Positions 24,337 through 34,271 are shown, counted from the first letter of the stretch. The stretch is DNA of 64,000 bases from Maricaulis sp048269565 (GCF_048269565.1 NZ_JBLXIK010000007.1:1-64000); one strand, 5' to 3'. The notes: generated from the sequence alone by a model not told the origin. Made by a program: numbers and translations.

Positions 24337-25887
24337 CTAGCCGGTCTGTTCGTCTTCGCCGCTATCGAGCCAGCGCGCCTCATAGGCATCATCGCGTTCG
24401 ACGCGATGATAGCCCTGCGCCCGCCACAGCGTGAATTCACGCGTCTTGTCGCCATCGAGCGCGATGGAGAGGCTGCCGGCGGGCTCGAACAGATCGAAGT
24501 CCTCGCGCATCTTCTCCACTTCAAGCGGCCGGTGCGAGACAATCAGGACCGGCGCGGCATAGCCGTCAGCGAGCGGCCATTCCTGTTCGGCATGATTGAC
24601 CGGTCCGGCATAGCGCAACCACATCTGCAGCGGCCGGTCGCCAGTGCTGCCATAGCGCTGCATCTGGTGGAAGATATTGCGATCGTCAAACACGATGGCG
24701 CTGTAATCGCCGGCCAGGCCGGCCTCGCTGATCGCGGCGGTGGTCTGGTCCCAGGCGCGGATGCGCTTGGTGCTGTTTTCCAGCCCGAAGCTCTCCACCA
24801 GGGACGGGTTGACCACCACAATGGAGATGAACAGGCCCAGCGCGGTGTGAAAGGCGATGGAGCCGTACAGCACGCCGCGGCGCCAGGCCGGTCCGCGCAG
24901 CAGGAAGGCCGCCACCAGCAATGCCGAGGCGACATAGGCGACGGCGGCCCAGTTGGCATGGGCGCGACTGATGAAGGCCTCGACACAGACCGTCAGCAGG
25001 ATCGGCAGGATGAAGGCGGCCAGCAGGCGTGAAACCGCCGGGGCCTGGCGGAAATGCCAGACGATCCCGCCCAGCACGACCACCAGAACCGGGAACAGGG
25101 CGGGGCCGAAAATGCCCAGCTGGCCAGCCAGGAATTCGAGCAATTCACCGGGATGACCCAGCTCGCCGCCCCAGTTGGCATTGGCGGCTGTATGGCTGAC
25201 CGTCGCAAAGTCATGGGCCGCATTCCACAGGATATTGGGGGTCAGCAGCGCCAGGGCGATCAGCAGGGCGAGGGCGCCGCGAAGATTGAGCAGGGCGGTG
25301 CGTGTCGGCGCATCGACCACCAGCGCAATGCCGAGGCCGAGCCCGAAATAGATCATCGCGTACTTGGACAGGAAGCCGAGCCCGATCGCCAGGCCGAGCC
25401 CGGCCGCGCTGGCCCAGCCACCGCCGCTGCGCAGGCGGACCAGGGCGTAAAGCGCACCCGACCAGGCGCACATGACCGGCACGTCGGTCGAGATCACGGC
25501 GCCGGAGATCCACATCGACGGGATCGTCAGATAGATCAGCGCCGCCCAGAATCCGGTGCGCGCATCCCAGAGCTGCCGGCCGCTGAGGAAGAGGAAGCTG
25601 GCGGTGATGGTGTGCAAGAGCGGCGAGGCGAGCCGGACGCTGAAATCGCTGTCGCCGAACAGGGTCGTCATCAGGTGGATCAGCCAGGCGATCATCGGCG
25701 GCTTGGAGAAATAGCCCCAGTCGAGCTGTCGCGACCAGACCCAGTATTGGGATTCGTCGGCATAAAGCTCGATCGGGTTCAGGGCGAGCGCCACGATGCG
25801 CGCGAATCCGATGCCGAGAATCAGCGCTGCCGCCGCCGTCTCCCAGGACCACGCCGAATGCGTGCGGTCAGTTTTCTCTACAACCAT
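24337..25887 (-). CDS. GT39/ArnT-like membrane glycosyltransferase
   Basis: About 516 residues with some ten membrane spans. The first periplasmic loop has NPIELYADESQYWVWSRQLD with the catalytic-type Asp-Glu pair, as in the dolichyl-phosphate mannosyltransferase and ArnT (GT39/GT83) fold that transfers sugars from polyprenyl-phosphate carriers to lipid A or protein in the periplasm. The C-terminal 150 residues are a soluble domain. Acceptor unknown. The start is uncertain: ATGs at 25887 and 25920 are both in frame and neither has a clear Shine-Dalgarno. It is divergent from the TonB-dependent receptor. Confidence 0.82.
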   Translation of the reverse strand: MVVEKTDRTHSAWSWETAAAALILGIGFARIVALALNPIELYADESQYWVWSRQLDWGYFSKPPMIAWLIHLMTTLFGDSDFSVRLASPLLHTITASFLFLSGRQLWDARTGFWAALIYLTIPSMWISGAVISTDVPVMCAWSGALYALVRLRSGGGWASAAGLGLAIGLGFLSKYAMIYFGLGLGIALVVDAPTRTALLNLRGALALLIALALLTPNILWNAAHDFATVSHTAANANWGGELGHPGELLEFLAGQLGIFGPALFPVLVVVLGGIVWHFRQAPAVSRLLAAFILPILLTVCVEAFISRAHANWAAVAYVASALLVAAFLLRGPAWRRGVLYGSIAFHTALGLFISIVVVNPSLVESFGLENSTKRIRAWDQTTAAISEAGLAGDYSAIVFDDRNIFHQMQRYGSTGDRPLQMWLRYAGPVNHAEQEWPLADGYAAPVLIVSHRPLEVEKMREDFDLFEPAGSLSIALDGDKTREFTLWRAQGYHRVERDDAYEARWLDSGEDEQTG

Positions 25888-26212
25888 GGCGGGTTTCTCG
25901 GCCTCAAAAAAGTGTAGCATTTTCGCCGCAGGCTATGCCCTTTCCACTTCGGCCCGTAAAGGGGGCTGTGGACAAGGATTGGGGGCGCGACGGCACTCCG
26001 CCCCCCGTATCTTGAGTAATTGCTGCACTGCACACACATATCTTGCGCTCTTTCGCGAATTCCCGACGCATCGGAGCCCGCCGGCCTCTCCGGCACTGTC
26101 GCAAAACCTTCGCGTAGCTGTCTTGGATTCTTCGAACGCCCGGCGTACGAGGCGCTTGCTTCGTTGGGGGACCCAGTCCCCTGTCCGGTCGATCCTAGGG
26201 GGACACCTCCAA

Positions 26213-29200
26213 ATGACATTCATGAAAAAGCTTTCGCTTAGCGCGGCGACTATCGCCCTGCTGGCTGCCGCGCCTGCCGCGGTTTATGCGCAGGAAACTT
26301 CTTCCTCGCTGCGTGGTTCTGTGACCGATGGCGCCGGAAACGCGCTGTCCGGTGCCAACGTCACCATCCTGCACACGCCAAGCGGCTCGGTCTCGAGAAC
26401 CTCGACTGGCGCCAATGGCGGCTTCTCGTCCGCAGGTCTGCGCGTCGGTGGTCCTTACAATGTGACCGTCACCGCCGACGGCTTCCAGCCACGCCGCGTT
26501 GAAGGCGTCTTCCTCGCCCTCGGCGAGAGCATGTCGCTCAACCTCGAAATGACTGCAGCTTCCGGCTCCAGCGACATCGTCGTTGTCACCGCCTCTGCCA
26601 TCCAGACGATGAACACCGCCGTCGGTCCGAACTCGACCTTCAGCCTTGCTGATCTTCAGGAAACGCCTGCAATCAATCGCGCACTCGCCGATGTCGTCCG
26701 CCAAGACCCACGCGTCTATATCGATGAATCGTTCAACGACTCGATCCAGTGCGCCGGTGCCAACCCTCGCTACAACAGCCTGACGGTTGATGGCCTCGGC
26801 CTCAATGACGGTTTCGGTCTGAACTCGAACGGTTACCCGACCCAGCGCATGCCATTCTCCTACGACGCGATCGAACAGGTCTCCGTCGAGCTGGCTCCGT
26901 TTGACGTCGAATACGGTGGCTTCACCGCCTGTAACATCAATGCCGTCACCAAATCCGGCACCAATGAATTCCACGGCGGCGTCTTCTACGACTACACCGC
27001 CGATGGCCTTCAGGGTCACTCGCTGGAAGGTTCGAACTTCACCATTCCGGAATACGACCAGAAGCGTTACGGCGTCACCTTCGGTGGCCCGATCATCCAG
27101 GACCGTCTGTTCTTCTTCGCCGCTTATGAGCGCTTTGAAGGCATCGACATTTTCGACCGTGGTCCAGATGGCTCCGGCGCCCCGACCGAAGTCGCTGGCT
27201 TCACCCAGGCCGATTACGACGAAATCCTCGACATCGCCCAGAACGTCTATGGTTACAATCCAGGCGGCGTCCCGGGCAATGCTCCTGTCATCGACGAAAG
27301 CATCCTCGTTCGCGTCGACTGGAACATCAATGACGACCATCGTTTCGCCCTGACCTACAACCAGTCGGAAGGTGCCAACCGCACCGAGTCTGACGGCGAC
27401 AACAATGAGTTCGAATACGAGAACCACCTCTATAACCGTGGTTCCGACCTGACCGCCTACACCGCCCAGCTGTTCTCCAACTGGACGGACAACTTCTCCA
27501 CCGAGCTGCGTGCGTCCTACCAGGAAGTCGATTTCACCCAGGCGTCGATCAACGGCACCGACTTCGGTGAAGTCCAGATCCGCGTCGGCGGCAACACCGT
27601 CTATCTCGGTGCCGATGACTCGCGTCAGTCGAACGCCCTGAACTACTCGACCACGACCCTGAAGGGTGTTGGTCACTACCAGTGGAACGACCACTACTTC
27701 ACCTTCGGCGCCGAGCGTCTGAACTACGACATCTTCAACCTCTTCGTTCAGCACACAGAGGGCGAGTGGCGTTTCAACAACATCACTGATTTCCGCAATG
27801 GCGATGTTGCCCGCATCTATTACGGCAATGCCCGTGGCACCAATAATCCTGCCGATGCCGGTGCAACCTTCACCTACGACATCAATACGGTCTACGCGCA
27901 GGACGAATGGTCCGGCCCGAACGGTCTGACCCTGATCGCCGGTCTGCGTTACGACTGGTACACCACCGATGATGTGCCGAACGAAAACGCCAACTTCATC
28001 GCCCGGAACGGCTATTCCAATGCCGACTCCCTCGATGGTCGCGGCCTCGTTCAGCCACGCTTCGCCTTCACCTGGGATGCCCGCAGCGACCTGACGGTTC
28101 GCGGTGGCTTCGGTCTCTACTCCGGTGGCAACCCGAACGTCTGGGTTTCCAACAACTTCTCGAATGACGGCCTGACCGCCATTCAGCTGACCGATTACGG
28201 TCCGCAAAACCTGCTCACCGGTACGGAAACCTATGTCGAAGACGAAGGCGGCCTTGGCCGCCCGATCTACGGCGTTCCGCAGAGCATGTATGACAGCGTC
28301 GCCAGCGGTGCTGCCAACTCCAGCGTCAATGCCATCGACCCGGATTTCGAAATTCCGGCCGAATGGAAAGCGGCCCTGGGCTTCACCTATGATGGCGCCC
28401 TGCCATTCCTCGGTGAAGGCTATACGGTCATGGGTGACCTGCTGTACTCGCAAAGCCGCGACGCAGCCGGCATCGTTGATGCGACGCTCGAGCAGGTTGA
28501 TACGGCACCGGACGGTCGCCCGATCTATCGCTCGATCGACCGCAGCGACCCGGATTGTGTGGTTCCGACCGCAGCCGCTTGTTCCAACCGGATCTTCAAC
28601 CAGGACTTCATCCTGACCAACTTCGATGGTGGCGAATCCCTCGTCCTGTCGCTGGCCGTCAGCCGTGAATATGATGACCTGGGCCTGAGCTGGACGGCAG
28701 CCTATGCCTACACCCAGTCGGAAGATGCCAACCCGATGACCTCTTCGGTGGCCTTCTCCAACTATGCCGGCGTTGCTGTCTCGGATCCGAACAATCCAAC
28801 CGCCGCGACGTCCAACTACGAGATCCCGCACCGCTTTACCGGTCGTGTCTCTTGGGAGCATGACTTCTTCGACGATCTGACCACCCGGGCGACCCTGTTC
28901 GGCCAGGTCAGCCAGTCGCGTGGTTACTCCTTCGCGTTCGACAATGATGATGGCGACATGTTCGGTGACATCATTGACCGTCGTCACCTGCTCTACGTGC
29001 CGACTGATGCCAGCGATCCGCGGGTCCGGTTTGCGCCTGGCTTCGATACGGCAGCCTTCTTTGCCTATACCGACGCTCAGGGCCTGGCCCGTGGTGCGAT
29101 CGACGAGCGCAACTCGCATGAGGGTTCCTGGTGGACCAAGATGGATCTGCGCCTCGAGCAGGAATTCCCTGCCTTCGCGCCGGGTCATCGCGCCGCCGGT

Positions 29201-29416
29201 TACCTCGTGATCGAAAATCTCGGCAACTTCATCAATGATGAATGGGGCATCCTGACCCAGGCCAGCTATCCGCAAATCCGCAGCATCGTTGATGCGGAAT
29301 ACGATGCCGGCACGAACCAGTATGTCTTCGAGAGCTTCAACCCGCTGACTGCCGAATCCCGCGTCTCCAGCGCGTCGACCTGGCAGGTTCTGTTCGGTGT
29401 GAAGTACGACTTCTAA
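26213..29416 (+). CDS. TonB-dependent receptor, Oar-like
   Basis: A 1067-residue outer-membrane protein. After a signal peptide (KKLSLSAATIALLAAAPAAV, cleaved after YAQ) comes a carboxypeptidase-regulatory-like beta domain (about residues 28-115: LRGSVTDGAGNALSGANVTI), then a plug domain (about 125-230) and a long beta-barrel ending in ...LFGVKYDF with a terminal Phe for Bam-dependent assembly. This layout is that of Oar-type receptors; ligand unknown. It stands alone, between a divergent glycosyltransferase and its own terminator. Confidence 0.9.
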   Translation: MTFMKKLSLSAATIALLAAAPAAVYAQETSSSLRGSVTDGAGNALSGANVTILHTPSGSVSRTSTGANGGFSSAGLRVGGPYNVTVTADGFQPRRVEGVFLALGESMSLNLEMTAASGSSDIVVVTASAIQTMNTAVGPNSTFSLADLQETPAINRALADVVRQDPRVYIDESFNDSIQCAGANPRYNSLTVDGLGLNDGFGLNSNGYPTQRMPFSYDAIEQVSVELAPFDVEYGGFTACNINAVTKSGTNEFHGGVFYDYTADGLQGHSLEGSNFTIPEYDQKRYGVTFGGPIIQDRLFFFAAYERFEGIDIFDRGPDGSGAPTEVAGFTQADYDEILDIAQNVYGYNPGGVPGNAPVIDESILVRVDWNINDDHRFALTYNQSEGANRTESDGDNNEFEYENHLYNRGSDLTAYTAQLFSNWTDNFSTELRASYQEVDFTQASINGTDFGEVQIRVGGNTVYLGADDSRQSNALNYSTTTLKGVGHYQWNDHYFTFGAERLNYDIFNLFVQHTEGEWRFNNITDFRNGDVARIYYGNARGTNNPADAGATFTYDINTVYAQDEWSGPNGLTLIAGLRYDWYTTDDVPNENANFIARNGYSNADSLDGRGLVQPRFAFTWDARSDLTVRGGFGLYSGGNPNVWVSNNFSNDGLTAIQLTDYGPQNLLTGTETYVEDEGGLGRPIYGVPQSMYDSVASGAANSSVNAIDPDFEIPAEWKAALGFTYDGALPFLGEGYTVMGDLLYSQSRDAAGIVDATLEQVDTAPDGRPIYRSIDRSDPDCVVPTAAACSNRIFNQDFILTNFDGGESLVLSLAVSREYDDLGLSWTAAYAYTQSEDANPMTSSVAFSNYAGVAVSDPNNPTAATSNYEIPHRFTGRVSWEHDFFDDLTTRATLFGQVSQSRGYSFAFDNDDGDMFGDIIDRRHLLYVPTDASDPRVRFAPGFDTAAFFAYTDAQGLARGAIDERNSHEGSWWTKMDLRLEQEFPAFAPGHRAAGYLVIENLGNFINDEWGILTQASYPQIRSIVDAEYDAGTNQYVFESFNPLTAESRVSSASTWQVLFGVKYDF

Positions 29417-29445
29417 GCACTGGCATAGCATGCGAATACCAAGTG

Positions 29446-29477
29446 GAAGGGCGGCCCTCGGGTCGCCCTTCTTTTTT
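29446..29477 (+). terminator. intrinsic terminator of the receptor gene
   Basis: GAAGGGCG pairs with CGCCCTTC, extended inward by GCCC/GGGT pairing, followed by six T. It lies 30 bases after the receptor stop. Confidence 0.92.
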
Positions 29478-29556
29478 GCGCGGGAGCCTTGCTTTTTTGC
29501 GCTCGCCACCTGGTCAAACGCGTGATAGAGGCGCGCTTCATGTTAGAGGCGCCCTG

Positions 29557-30573
29557 ATGAGCAACCCCACCATTTCCCACGAATCGCAGATCCCCGATCA
29601 GGTCGTCACATGCTGGCCGGCCGAGGCCAGCATCTGGCTTGAAAACCTTGCCCCCGCCCGGGTCGAGTTTGCCGCCTTTCTGACGGCTCTGACCGAGCCC
29701 GCACCCGGTGGCCAACCCTTGCCGCTGACGGTGCTCGTCTCGAATGACGAAACCGAAGCCTCGGCCCGCGCGGCCATGGGCGACAGGGCCGTCCTGGTGC
29801 GCCAGAATTACGGCGATGTCTGGACCCGCGACACCGCCCCGGTCTTCCTGCGCCGTGATGGCGAGCTGGTGGCGGCGCGCTTTCCCTTCAATGGCTGGGG
29901 CGGCAAGTTCCAGATTCCCGGTGACCAGACCGTCGGCACCGCGATTGCCCGCATGGTCGGTGCCCGCATCATCGACGTCGCGATGATCGCCGAAGGCGGC
30001 GCGCTCGAATTCGATGGCGAAGGCACGGTGATCACCACCCGCGATGTCCTGCTCAACAAGAACCGCAATGGCGATCTGACCGAAGCCGTTGTCGATGAGC
30101 GCCTCAAGGCCGCGCTCGGCGTGGAGACGGTATTGTGGCTCGACAAGGGGCTGGTCGGCGATCACACCGATGGCCATGTCGACAATATCGCCCGCTTCGT
30201 GCGTCCTGGCGAAGTCGTGTGCATGGCGCCCTGGGGCGAGGATGACCCGCAGGCGCAAATGCTCGAGACGATCGCGGCCGAACTCGCCGCGATGACCGAT
30301 GCGCGTGGCCGCAAGCTGAAGGTCCACCGCATTCCCTCGCCCGGCCGCGTCGTCAGCAAGGCCGGCGATGTGCTGCCGGCGAGCTATATGAACTGGGTGA
30401 TCGGGCCGCGGAATCTCGTCGTCCCGACCTATGGCACGTCCAGCGAAGCCGCCGCGCTCGATGCACTGCGGGCCTTGTTTACGGGCCATGAGGTTGTCGG
30501 CTGCCGCTCGAGCGCTATTCTGAGCGGCGGCGGTGCCTTCCATTGCGTCACGACCCACATTCCCAAGGCCTGA
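29557..30573 (+). CDS. aguA: agmatine deiminase
   Basis: A 338-residue guanidino-group hydrolase that converts agmatine to N-carbamoylputrescine and ammonia. The family blocks are YGDVWTRDTAPVFL, FNGWGGKF, EGGALEFDGEG, DHTDGHVDN and the C-terminal GGGAFHCVT with catalytic Cys330. Shine-Dalgarno AGAGG is seven bases before the ATG; an open frame continues upstream but has no such signal. With the next gene it makes putrescine from agmatine. Confidence 0.95.
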   Translation: MSNPTISHESQIPDQVVTCWPAEASIWLENLAPARVEFAAFLTALTEPAPGGQPLPLTVLVSNDETEASARAAMGDRAVLVRQNYGDVWTRDTAPVFLRRDGELVAARFPFNGWGGKFQIPGDQTVGTAIARMVGARIIDVAMIAEGGALEFDGEGTVITTRDVLLNKNRNGDLTEAVVDERLKAALGVETVLWLDKGLVGDHTDGHVDNIARFVRPGEVVCMAPWGEDDPQAQMLETIAAELAAMTDARGRKLKVHRIPSPGRVVSKAGDVLPASYMNWVIGPRNLVVPTYGTSSEAAALDALRALFTGHEVVGCRSSAILSGGGAFHCVTTHIPKA

Positions 30574-30577
30574 GCCC

Positions 30578-31441
30578 ATGAGCAATACAATCACCATCGC
30601 CGGACTGCAGACCGGGTTCGGCGACGACATGGCCGGCAATATCAAACGCGTCTCGGCGATGATCCGGCAGGCTGCGGCTGATGGCGCCCAGGTCGTGCTG
30701 CCGCCTGAACTCTTCCAGGGGCCGTATTTCTGCAAGACCCAGAACGAGGCCAATTTCGCCCGTGCTTACCCGGCGATGGAGCATCCCTGTGTCATCGCCA
30801 TGAGCGAACTGGCGGCCGAGCTGGGTGTCGTCATCCCGGTCTCGATCTATGAGCGCGACGGCCAGGCCTATTACAACTCACTGGTGATGATCGATGCCGA
30901 TGGCCGCAGCCTGGGCGTCTATCGCAAGAGCCATATTCCTGACGGTCCCGGCTATCAGGAGAAGTATTATTTCCGCCCGGGCAATACCGGTTTCAAGGTC
31001 TGGGACACGCGTTTCGGCCGCATCGGTGTCGGCATCTGCTGGGACCAGTGGTTCCCCGAAGCCGCCCGCGCCATGGCGCTGCTGGGGGCGGAAGTGCTGA
31101 TGTATCCGACCGCGATCGGCTCGGAGCCGCATGATGACAGCCTCGACACCTCGGCGCGCTGGCAGCGGGCGATGCAGGGCCATGCGGTGGCGAATGTGAT
31201 GCCGGTGCTGGCCGCCAACCGGATCGGCAATGAGGATGGCCAGGTCTTCTATGGCTCCTCCTTCGTCTGTGATCATAGCGGCGAGAAGGTCTCCGAGCTC
31301 TCCAAGAGCGAGGAAGGCATTGTCTCCGGCACATTCGATCGCGACTTCCTGCGAACGCACCGCGCCGCCTGGGGCGTGTTCCGTGACCGGCGTCCGGATC
31401 TTTACGAGCCGTTCTTCAAACCGCTGTCGAGCAAGTCCTGA
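30578..31441 (+). CDS. aguB: N-carbamoylputrescine amidase
   Basis: A 287-residue nitrilase-superfamily amidase, releasing putrescine, CO2 and ammonia. The catalytic triad is visible: Glu in LPPELFQGPYF, Lys in YRKSHIPDGPGY and Cys in GVGICWDQWFPE. It begins four bases after aguA and plainly shares its transcript. Its 3' end overlaps by 40 bases the small membrane gene on the other strand. Confidence 0.95.
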   Translation: MSNTITIAGLQTGFGDDMAGNIKRVSAMIRQAAADGAQVVLPPELFQGPYFCKTQNEANFARAYPAMEHPCVIAMSELAAELGVVIPVSIYERDGQAYYNSLVMIDADGRSLGVYRKSHIPDGPGYQEKYYFRPGNTGFKVWDTRFGRIGVGICWDQWFPEAARAMALLGAEVLMYPTAIGSEPHDDSLDTSARWQRAMQGHAVANVMPVLAANRIGNEDGQVFYGSSFVCDHSGEKVSELSKSEEGIVSGTFDRDFLRTHRAAWGVFRDRRPDLYEPFFKPLSSKS

Positions 31442-31641
31442 ATCTGCGACTGCGCGCGTGATTGCGACGGGATGACAATCGCGAAGGCGATTGCGATCGC
31501 GATGGCCGGCCAGCCGAAGGCTATGGCCTGATCGGTCTGTCCTTGCGCGAAACTATAGGCGGCGGCGGTCAGCCCGATTGCGGTCAGCAGGGCTGCGGCG
31601 ACTGTCATGGCGAGACGAAACCCCATCCAATTCTCCATCAC
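31402..31641 (-). CDS. small two-span membrane protein
   Basis: A 79-residue protein with two hydrophobic stretches (LAMTVAAALLTAIGLTAAAY and IAFGWPAIAIAIAFAIVI) and a short polar tail. No family recognised. It is convergent with aguB and its last 40 bases lie inside that gene; the upstream GCAGGTG is a modest ribosome site. Real coding is likely but not certain. Confidence 0.5.
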   Translation of the reverse strand: MMENWMGFRLAMTVAAALLTAIGLTAAAYSFAQGQTDQAIAFGWPAIAIAIAFAIVIPSQSRAQSQIQDLLDSGLKNGS

Positions 31642-31710
31642 CTGCGGGTCTCTTTGACGGACCCTTGGGCGATGAGACTGGCAGGTTTTGCCTAATTTTT
31701 CGTTGCCCGA

Positions 31711-32352
31711 TCAGCCGGCCATGAAGGCACCGTGGATGCCGTCGAAGATGAACTGGGTCGCCAAGGCGGCCAGGATAACGCCGAGAATCCGCGTCACCAT
31801 CGCCGCCATCGAGGCCCCGACGAATTTCATCACCGGTCCGATCACCAGAAAAACCAGCAAACAGATCAACAGGTTGATTCCGACGCCGGCGAAGACGACG
31901 GCCTGGTGCGCCAGGGTGGGGGCTTCGGACATGAACAGCATGATCGTCGCGATCGCGCCGGGCCCGGCCAGCATCGGGATCGCCATCGGGAAGACGGAAA
32001 TATCGTCCCAGATCTCCGGATGGGTCTCGTGTTCCTCGGTCAGCTTTTCCGCCCGTTCCTCGCGGCGTTCGGTGCGTTTCTCGAAGATCATTTCCAGCGC
32101 CATCAGGAAGAGCAGCACGCCGCCGGCGGTGCGAAAGGCGTCGAGGCTGATATGCATCGCATCGAGCAGGAGCCGTCCGCCCAGCGCGAAGGCGAGCAGG
32201 ACACCGGTGGCAATGATGATCGACTTGTACGCCATCGCGCGCTGGTGCGCCTTGGGCGAGCCATCGGTCAGCGCGAAGAAGATCGGCGCCACGCCGGGCG
32301 GATCGATGGCGACGAAGAAGGTGACGAGGGCGGAGAGAAAGAGTTCGGTCAT
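31711..32352 (-). CDS. MarC-family membrane protein
   Basis: A 213-residue six-span inner-membrane protein of the MarC/UPF0056 family. Recognisable features are the N-terminal VTFFVAIDPPGVAPIFFALT, the repeat-like MAIPMLAGPGAIATIMLF, and the C-terminal ILGVILAALATQFIFDGI. Despite the name, no transport or resistance role is established for the family. Monocistronic. Confidence 0.9.
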   Translation of the reverse strand: MTELFLSALVTFFVAIDPPGVAPIFFALTDGSPKAHQRAMAYKSIIIATGVLLAFALGGRLLLDAMHISLDAFRTAGGVLLFLMALEMIFEKRTERREERAEKLTEEHETHPEIWDDISVFPMAIPMLAGPGAIATIMLFMSEAPTLAHQAVVFAGVGINLLICLLVFLVIGPVMKFVGASMAAMVTRILGVILAALATQFIFDGIHGAFMAG

Positions 32353-32517
32353 GACGGTGATTCCTGTTCTGGCCCCCGCTTAGCGGCGCAGGGGCCGGGC
32401 GTCACGGTTTTTCTTGTGCATGGGTGTGCAGGTTGGTCATGCAGAAACGCGGGGCTCGCTCCGGCCCGCCCTGTGCCCCCTCCCGCTCCCCCACGTCACT
32501 GTGCCCCGGTCTCCGCC

Positions 32518-32970
32518 TCAACCGGGTTCTTCCCAGCCCTCCGGCATGGTCTCGCCGGCCAGCTCCCAGCTCTCGGCCCAGCGCGGTTCGGGCAGGGGCT
32601 GGCCGGCGGCGCGGGCGGCGCGCAGGGCGGCGGCGTCGTCCTCGATCTGCCGGTTGATTTCAATCCCCTCCAGCCCGAGCCCGGCCGCTGCGTATGCGGC
32701 AGCCCGGGCCCGGCGCCGGGCCATCTCGCTATCCGCGTCCAGTTTCAGGCGTTCGCGCGACAGCGCCATTTCGGCCCGCGTCTGGGCGAAGAAATCGCGG
32801 GCAAGGCCCAGCAATTGCCGCGCCGCGCGGCCATCGCCCTCGCGCATCGCCCCGGCTGCCGCGGCGAGGGCGATATGGCCGGTCTGCCCCGGGTCGGGCG
32901 GTGCGTTGTCAGGGCGGTGGTTTGTGCGGTGGTGGATGGTGCGATGTGTGGGTTGCGAGCGACGGCTCAT
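32518..32970 (-). CDS. hypothetical Ala/Arg-rich protein
   Basis: A 150-residue, helix-rich protein of unknown function. It has a His/Arg-rich N-terminus (SRRSQPTHRTIHHRTNHR), then long amphipathic helices (about residues 30-120: DGRAARQLLGLARDFFAQTR), and an acidic, proline- and tryptophan-rich tail. AGGAG lies seven bases before the chosen ATG, which is stronger evidence than the longer frame upstream. No membrane segment or signal peptide. Confidence 0.6.
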   Translation of the reverse strand: MSRRSQPTHRTIHHRTNHRPDNAPPDPGQTGHIALAAAAGAMREGDGRAARQLLGLARDFFAQTRAEMALSRERLKLDADSEMARRRARAAAYAAAGLGLEGIEINRQIEDDAAALRAARAAGQPLPEPRWAESWELAGETMPEGWEEPG

Positions 32971-33364
32971 GGTGTGTCTCCTTGTCTGTGTGGCGCTGGC
33001 CGGCAGGCCGATAAGCGCCACGGTGTCGCCACCTGGCGGGATGAGGAGTGCGGGGTGCCGGCCGGGGCCGGTCGGGATAGTCTATGTGAGTGGCACCGGA
33101 GGCACCCCGCACACGGAGATTTGCTCGGACGCCTTGCGGCCCCCGTCTCGAAACCGGAGTGGAGTAAACGGTCGAGCTTTGTGCCGCCTTCCTCTCCAGT
33201 GGCCACGCCGGGGTTCGTGCTGCGGTCAACCAGCCAACCCGGACGAGCTCCGTACTCCCTGTGCCCCCGGATAACCGGTCCGGGCCTCGAGTGGCTCAGG
33301 GACGGGCAGAGTGTGCGCGCGGTAGCGGGGGGCGGGGATAAGTTTTTTGTTGGCCGAGGGCGCA

Positions 33365-33530
33365 CGCTTCTTCCCCGCAAGCGGGGAAGTGGCCGCGGCG
33401 GAGCCGGGGCCGATGGGGCGGCGAAGCCGAAAACATCAGTCGCGCGCGACACTTGCGGCGCTTGTCGCGCCGCCCCTCCGTCTCGCCGCTGACGCGGCGA
33501 TCCACCTCCCCATAAAGGGGGAGGAAAGCG
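33365..33530 (-). repeat. hairpin-rich intergenic repeat, copy 1
   Basis: It opens with CTTCCCCGC-aa-GCGGGGAAG and closes with CCTCCCC-ataaa-GGGGGAGG. Read on the minus strand it aligns end to end with 43165-43325: both start CGCTTTCCT, with GACGGAGGG or GGACCGCCC stretches, and end CACTTCCCCGC...GCGGGGAAGAAG. Internally the copies are diverged. It looks like a non-coding repeat family. Confidence 0.65.
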
Positions 33531-33621
33531 TGGCGCCTGGCTGCGAGGGCGGGGATAAGCGGGTAAAAAAAAACGGCGCACCGCGCGCCCGCCAACCCAT
33601 TCACCCCTTGCCGAGATGACG

Positions 33622-33700
33622 CCGTATCCGGGTTTTCAGGTCAAGGGCGCCAAAGGCGCCGCTGCGCGGTTCCACCCTTGACCTGAAAACCCGGATACGG
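33622..33700. repeat. 79-bp palindromic element, copy 1
   Basis: A perfect 26-base inverted repeat (33622-33647 and 33675-33700) around a 27-base loop. The central 45 bases (33639-33683, bounded by GGTCAAGGG and CCCTTGACC) match a second element at 43041-43085 at 41 of 45 positions, while the outer 17 bases of each arm are unrelated between copies yet still perfectly paired. Confidence 0.9.
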
Positions 33701-33962
33701 CCTGCTGGGTGGTGTGGGGTGAAGCGCGAGATGAATCCGGTAGTCCGAGAGTTTGCGCCCTGCCCAAAATCGGTTCATTAGTCATAGGAGTGCATGAACA
33801 TGCCTGGGTTGGCTTCGAGGCCCGACATTGTTCTTGGATCGGTTGGCCAAAGCGTTGGCTCACAGGACTGAAGCATAAAGTCTGATGAGTACGTGCGGGG
33901 CGATAGTACTCTGGCTTTGTCGTTCATGTGTTTGGGCGGCGATTCGGCGGAACGGAGGTTTT

Positions 33963-34271
33963 TTGATAATCTCTTACAATTCAGGGACATTGCAGGAGAT
34001 TTGCTTTATCAGCGCCACAGCCGAAAATCGTCTAGGGGACGCGGCGGCCAAATCTTTGCAGGCCCGGCACGCGGACCTGCTTGCAGCGAAAAATGTATTT
34101 GATCTGCCGGTTGGGAAGATCTTCTTCGACGGTGCTCAGTGCACGCTCGCCCTTGGTGATCTCCTGTCAATTAATATGGTGCCTAACTACCCCGCGGTAG
34201 GGGAGGGGGCAGACTACGACTGGGCTACCGTGGGGAGAGTGAAAATTATGGGGATCAATGGTGTCGAATAA
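33963..34271 (+). CDS. HigB-like toxin (RelE superfamily), putative
   Basis: About 102 residues starting at a TTG with GGAGG four bases upstream; no ATG is better placed. The N-terminus (ISYNSGTLQEICF), the helix AAKSLQARHADLLAAKNVFDL and the ending YDWATVGRVKIMGI follow the pattern of HigB-like/ParE-RelE mRNA-interferase toxins, where a small basic protein precedes its antitoxin. It overlaps the next gene by 14 bases. Base composition is clearly poorer in GC than the chromosome around it. The active-site residues are not certain, so the toxin call rests on pattern and context. Confidence 0.65.
   Translation: MIISYNSGTLQEICFISATAENRLGDAAAKSLQARHADLLAAKNVFDLPVGKIFFDGAQCTLALGDLLSINMVPNYPAVGEGADYDWATVGRVKIMGINGVE

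Larger units (their letters stand above)
32971..33962. other. repeat-bearing intergenic region at left mosaic edge
   Basis: About 990 bases without a convincing gene. It holds a GC-rich hairpin repeat (33365-33530), a long palindrome (33622-33700), and, after about 33700, sequence of lower GC leading into the toxin-antitoxin genes. A 49-codon open frame on the minus strand ending at 33778 has no support. Confidence 0.6.

Noticed and set aside
26195..29509. A 1104-codon open frame antisense to the TonB-dependent receptor
   Set aside because: Its translation is low in recognisable motifs and mirrors the codon bias of the receptor, which has a signal peptide, known domains and a terminator. Long antisense frames are common in GC-rich genes.
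31732..33492. A 586-codon plus-strand frame across marC and the intergenic region
   Set aside because: It is antisense to marC and the gene at 32518 and runs into repeats; the composition is low-complexity.
33778..33924. A 49-codon minus-strand frame (MNDKARVLSPRTYSSDFM) before the toxin-antitoxin genes
   Set aside because: No Shine-Dalgarno, no recognisable motif, and it lies in the probable promoter region of the TA operon.
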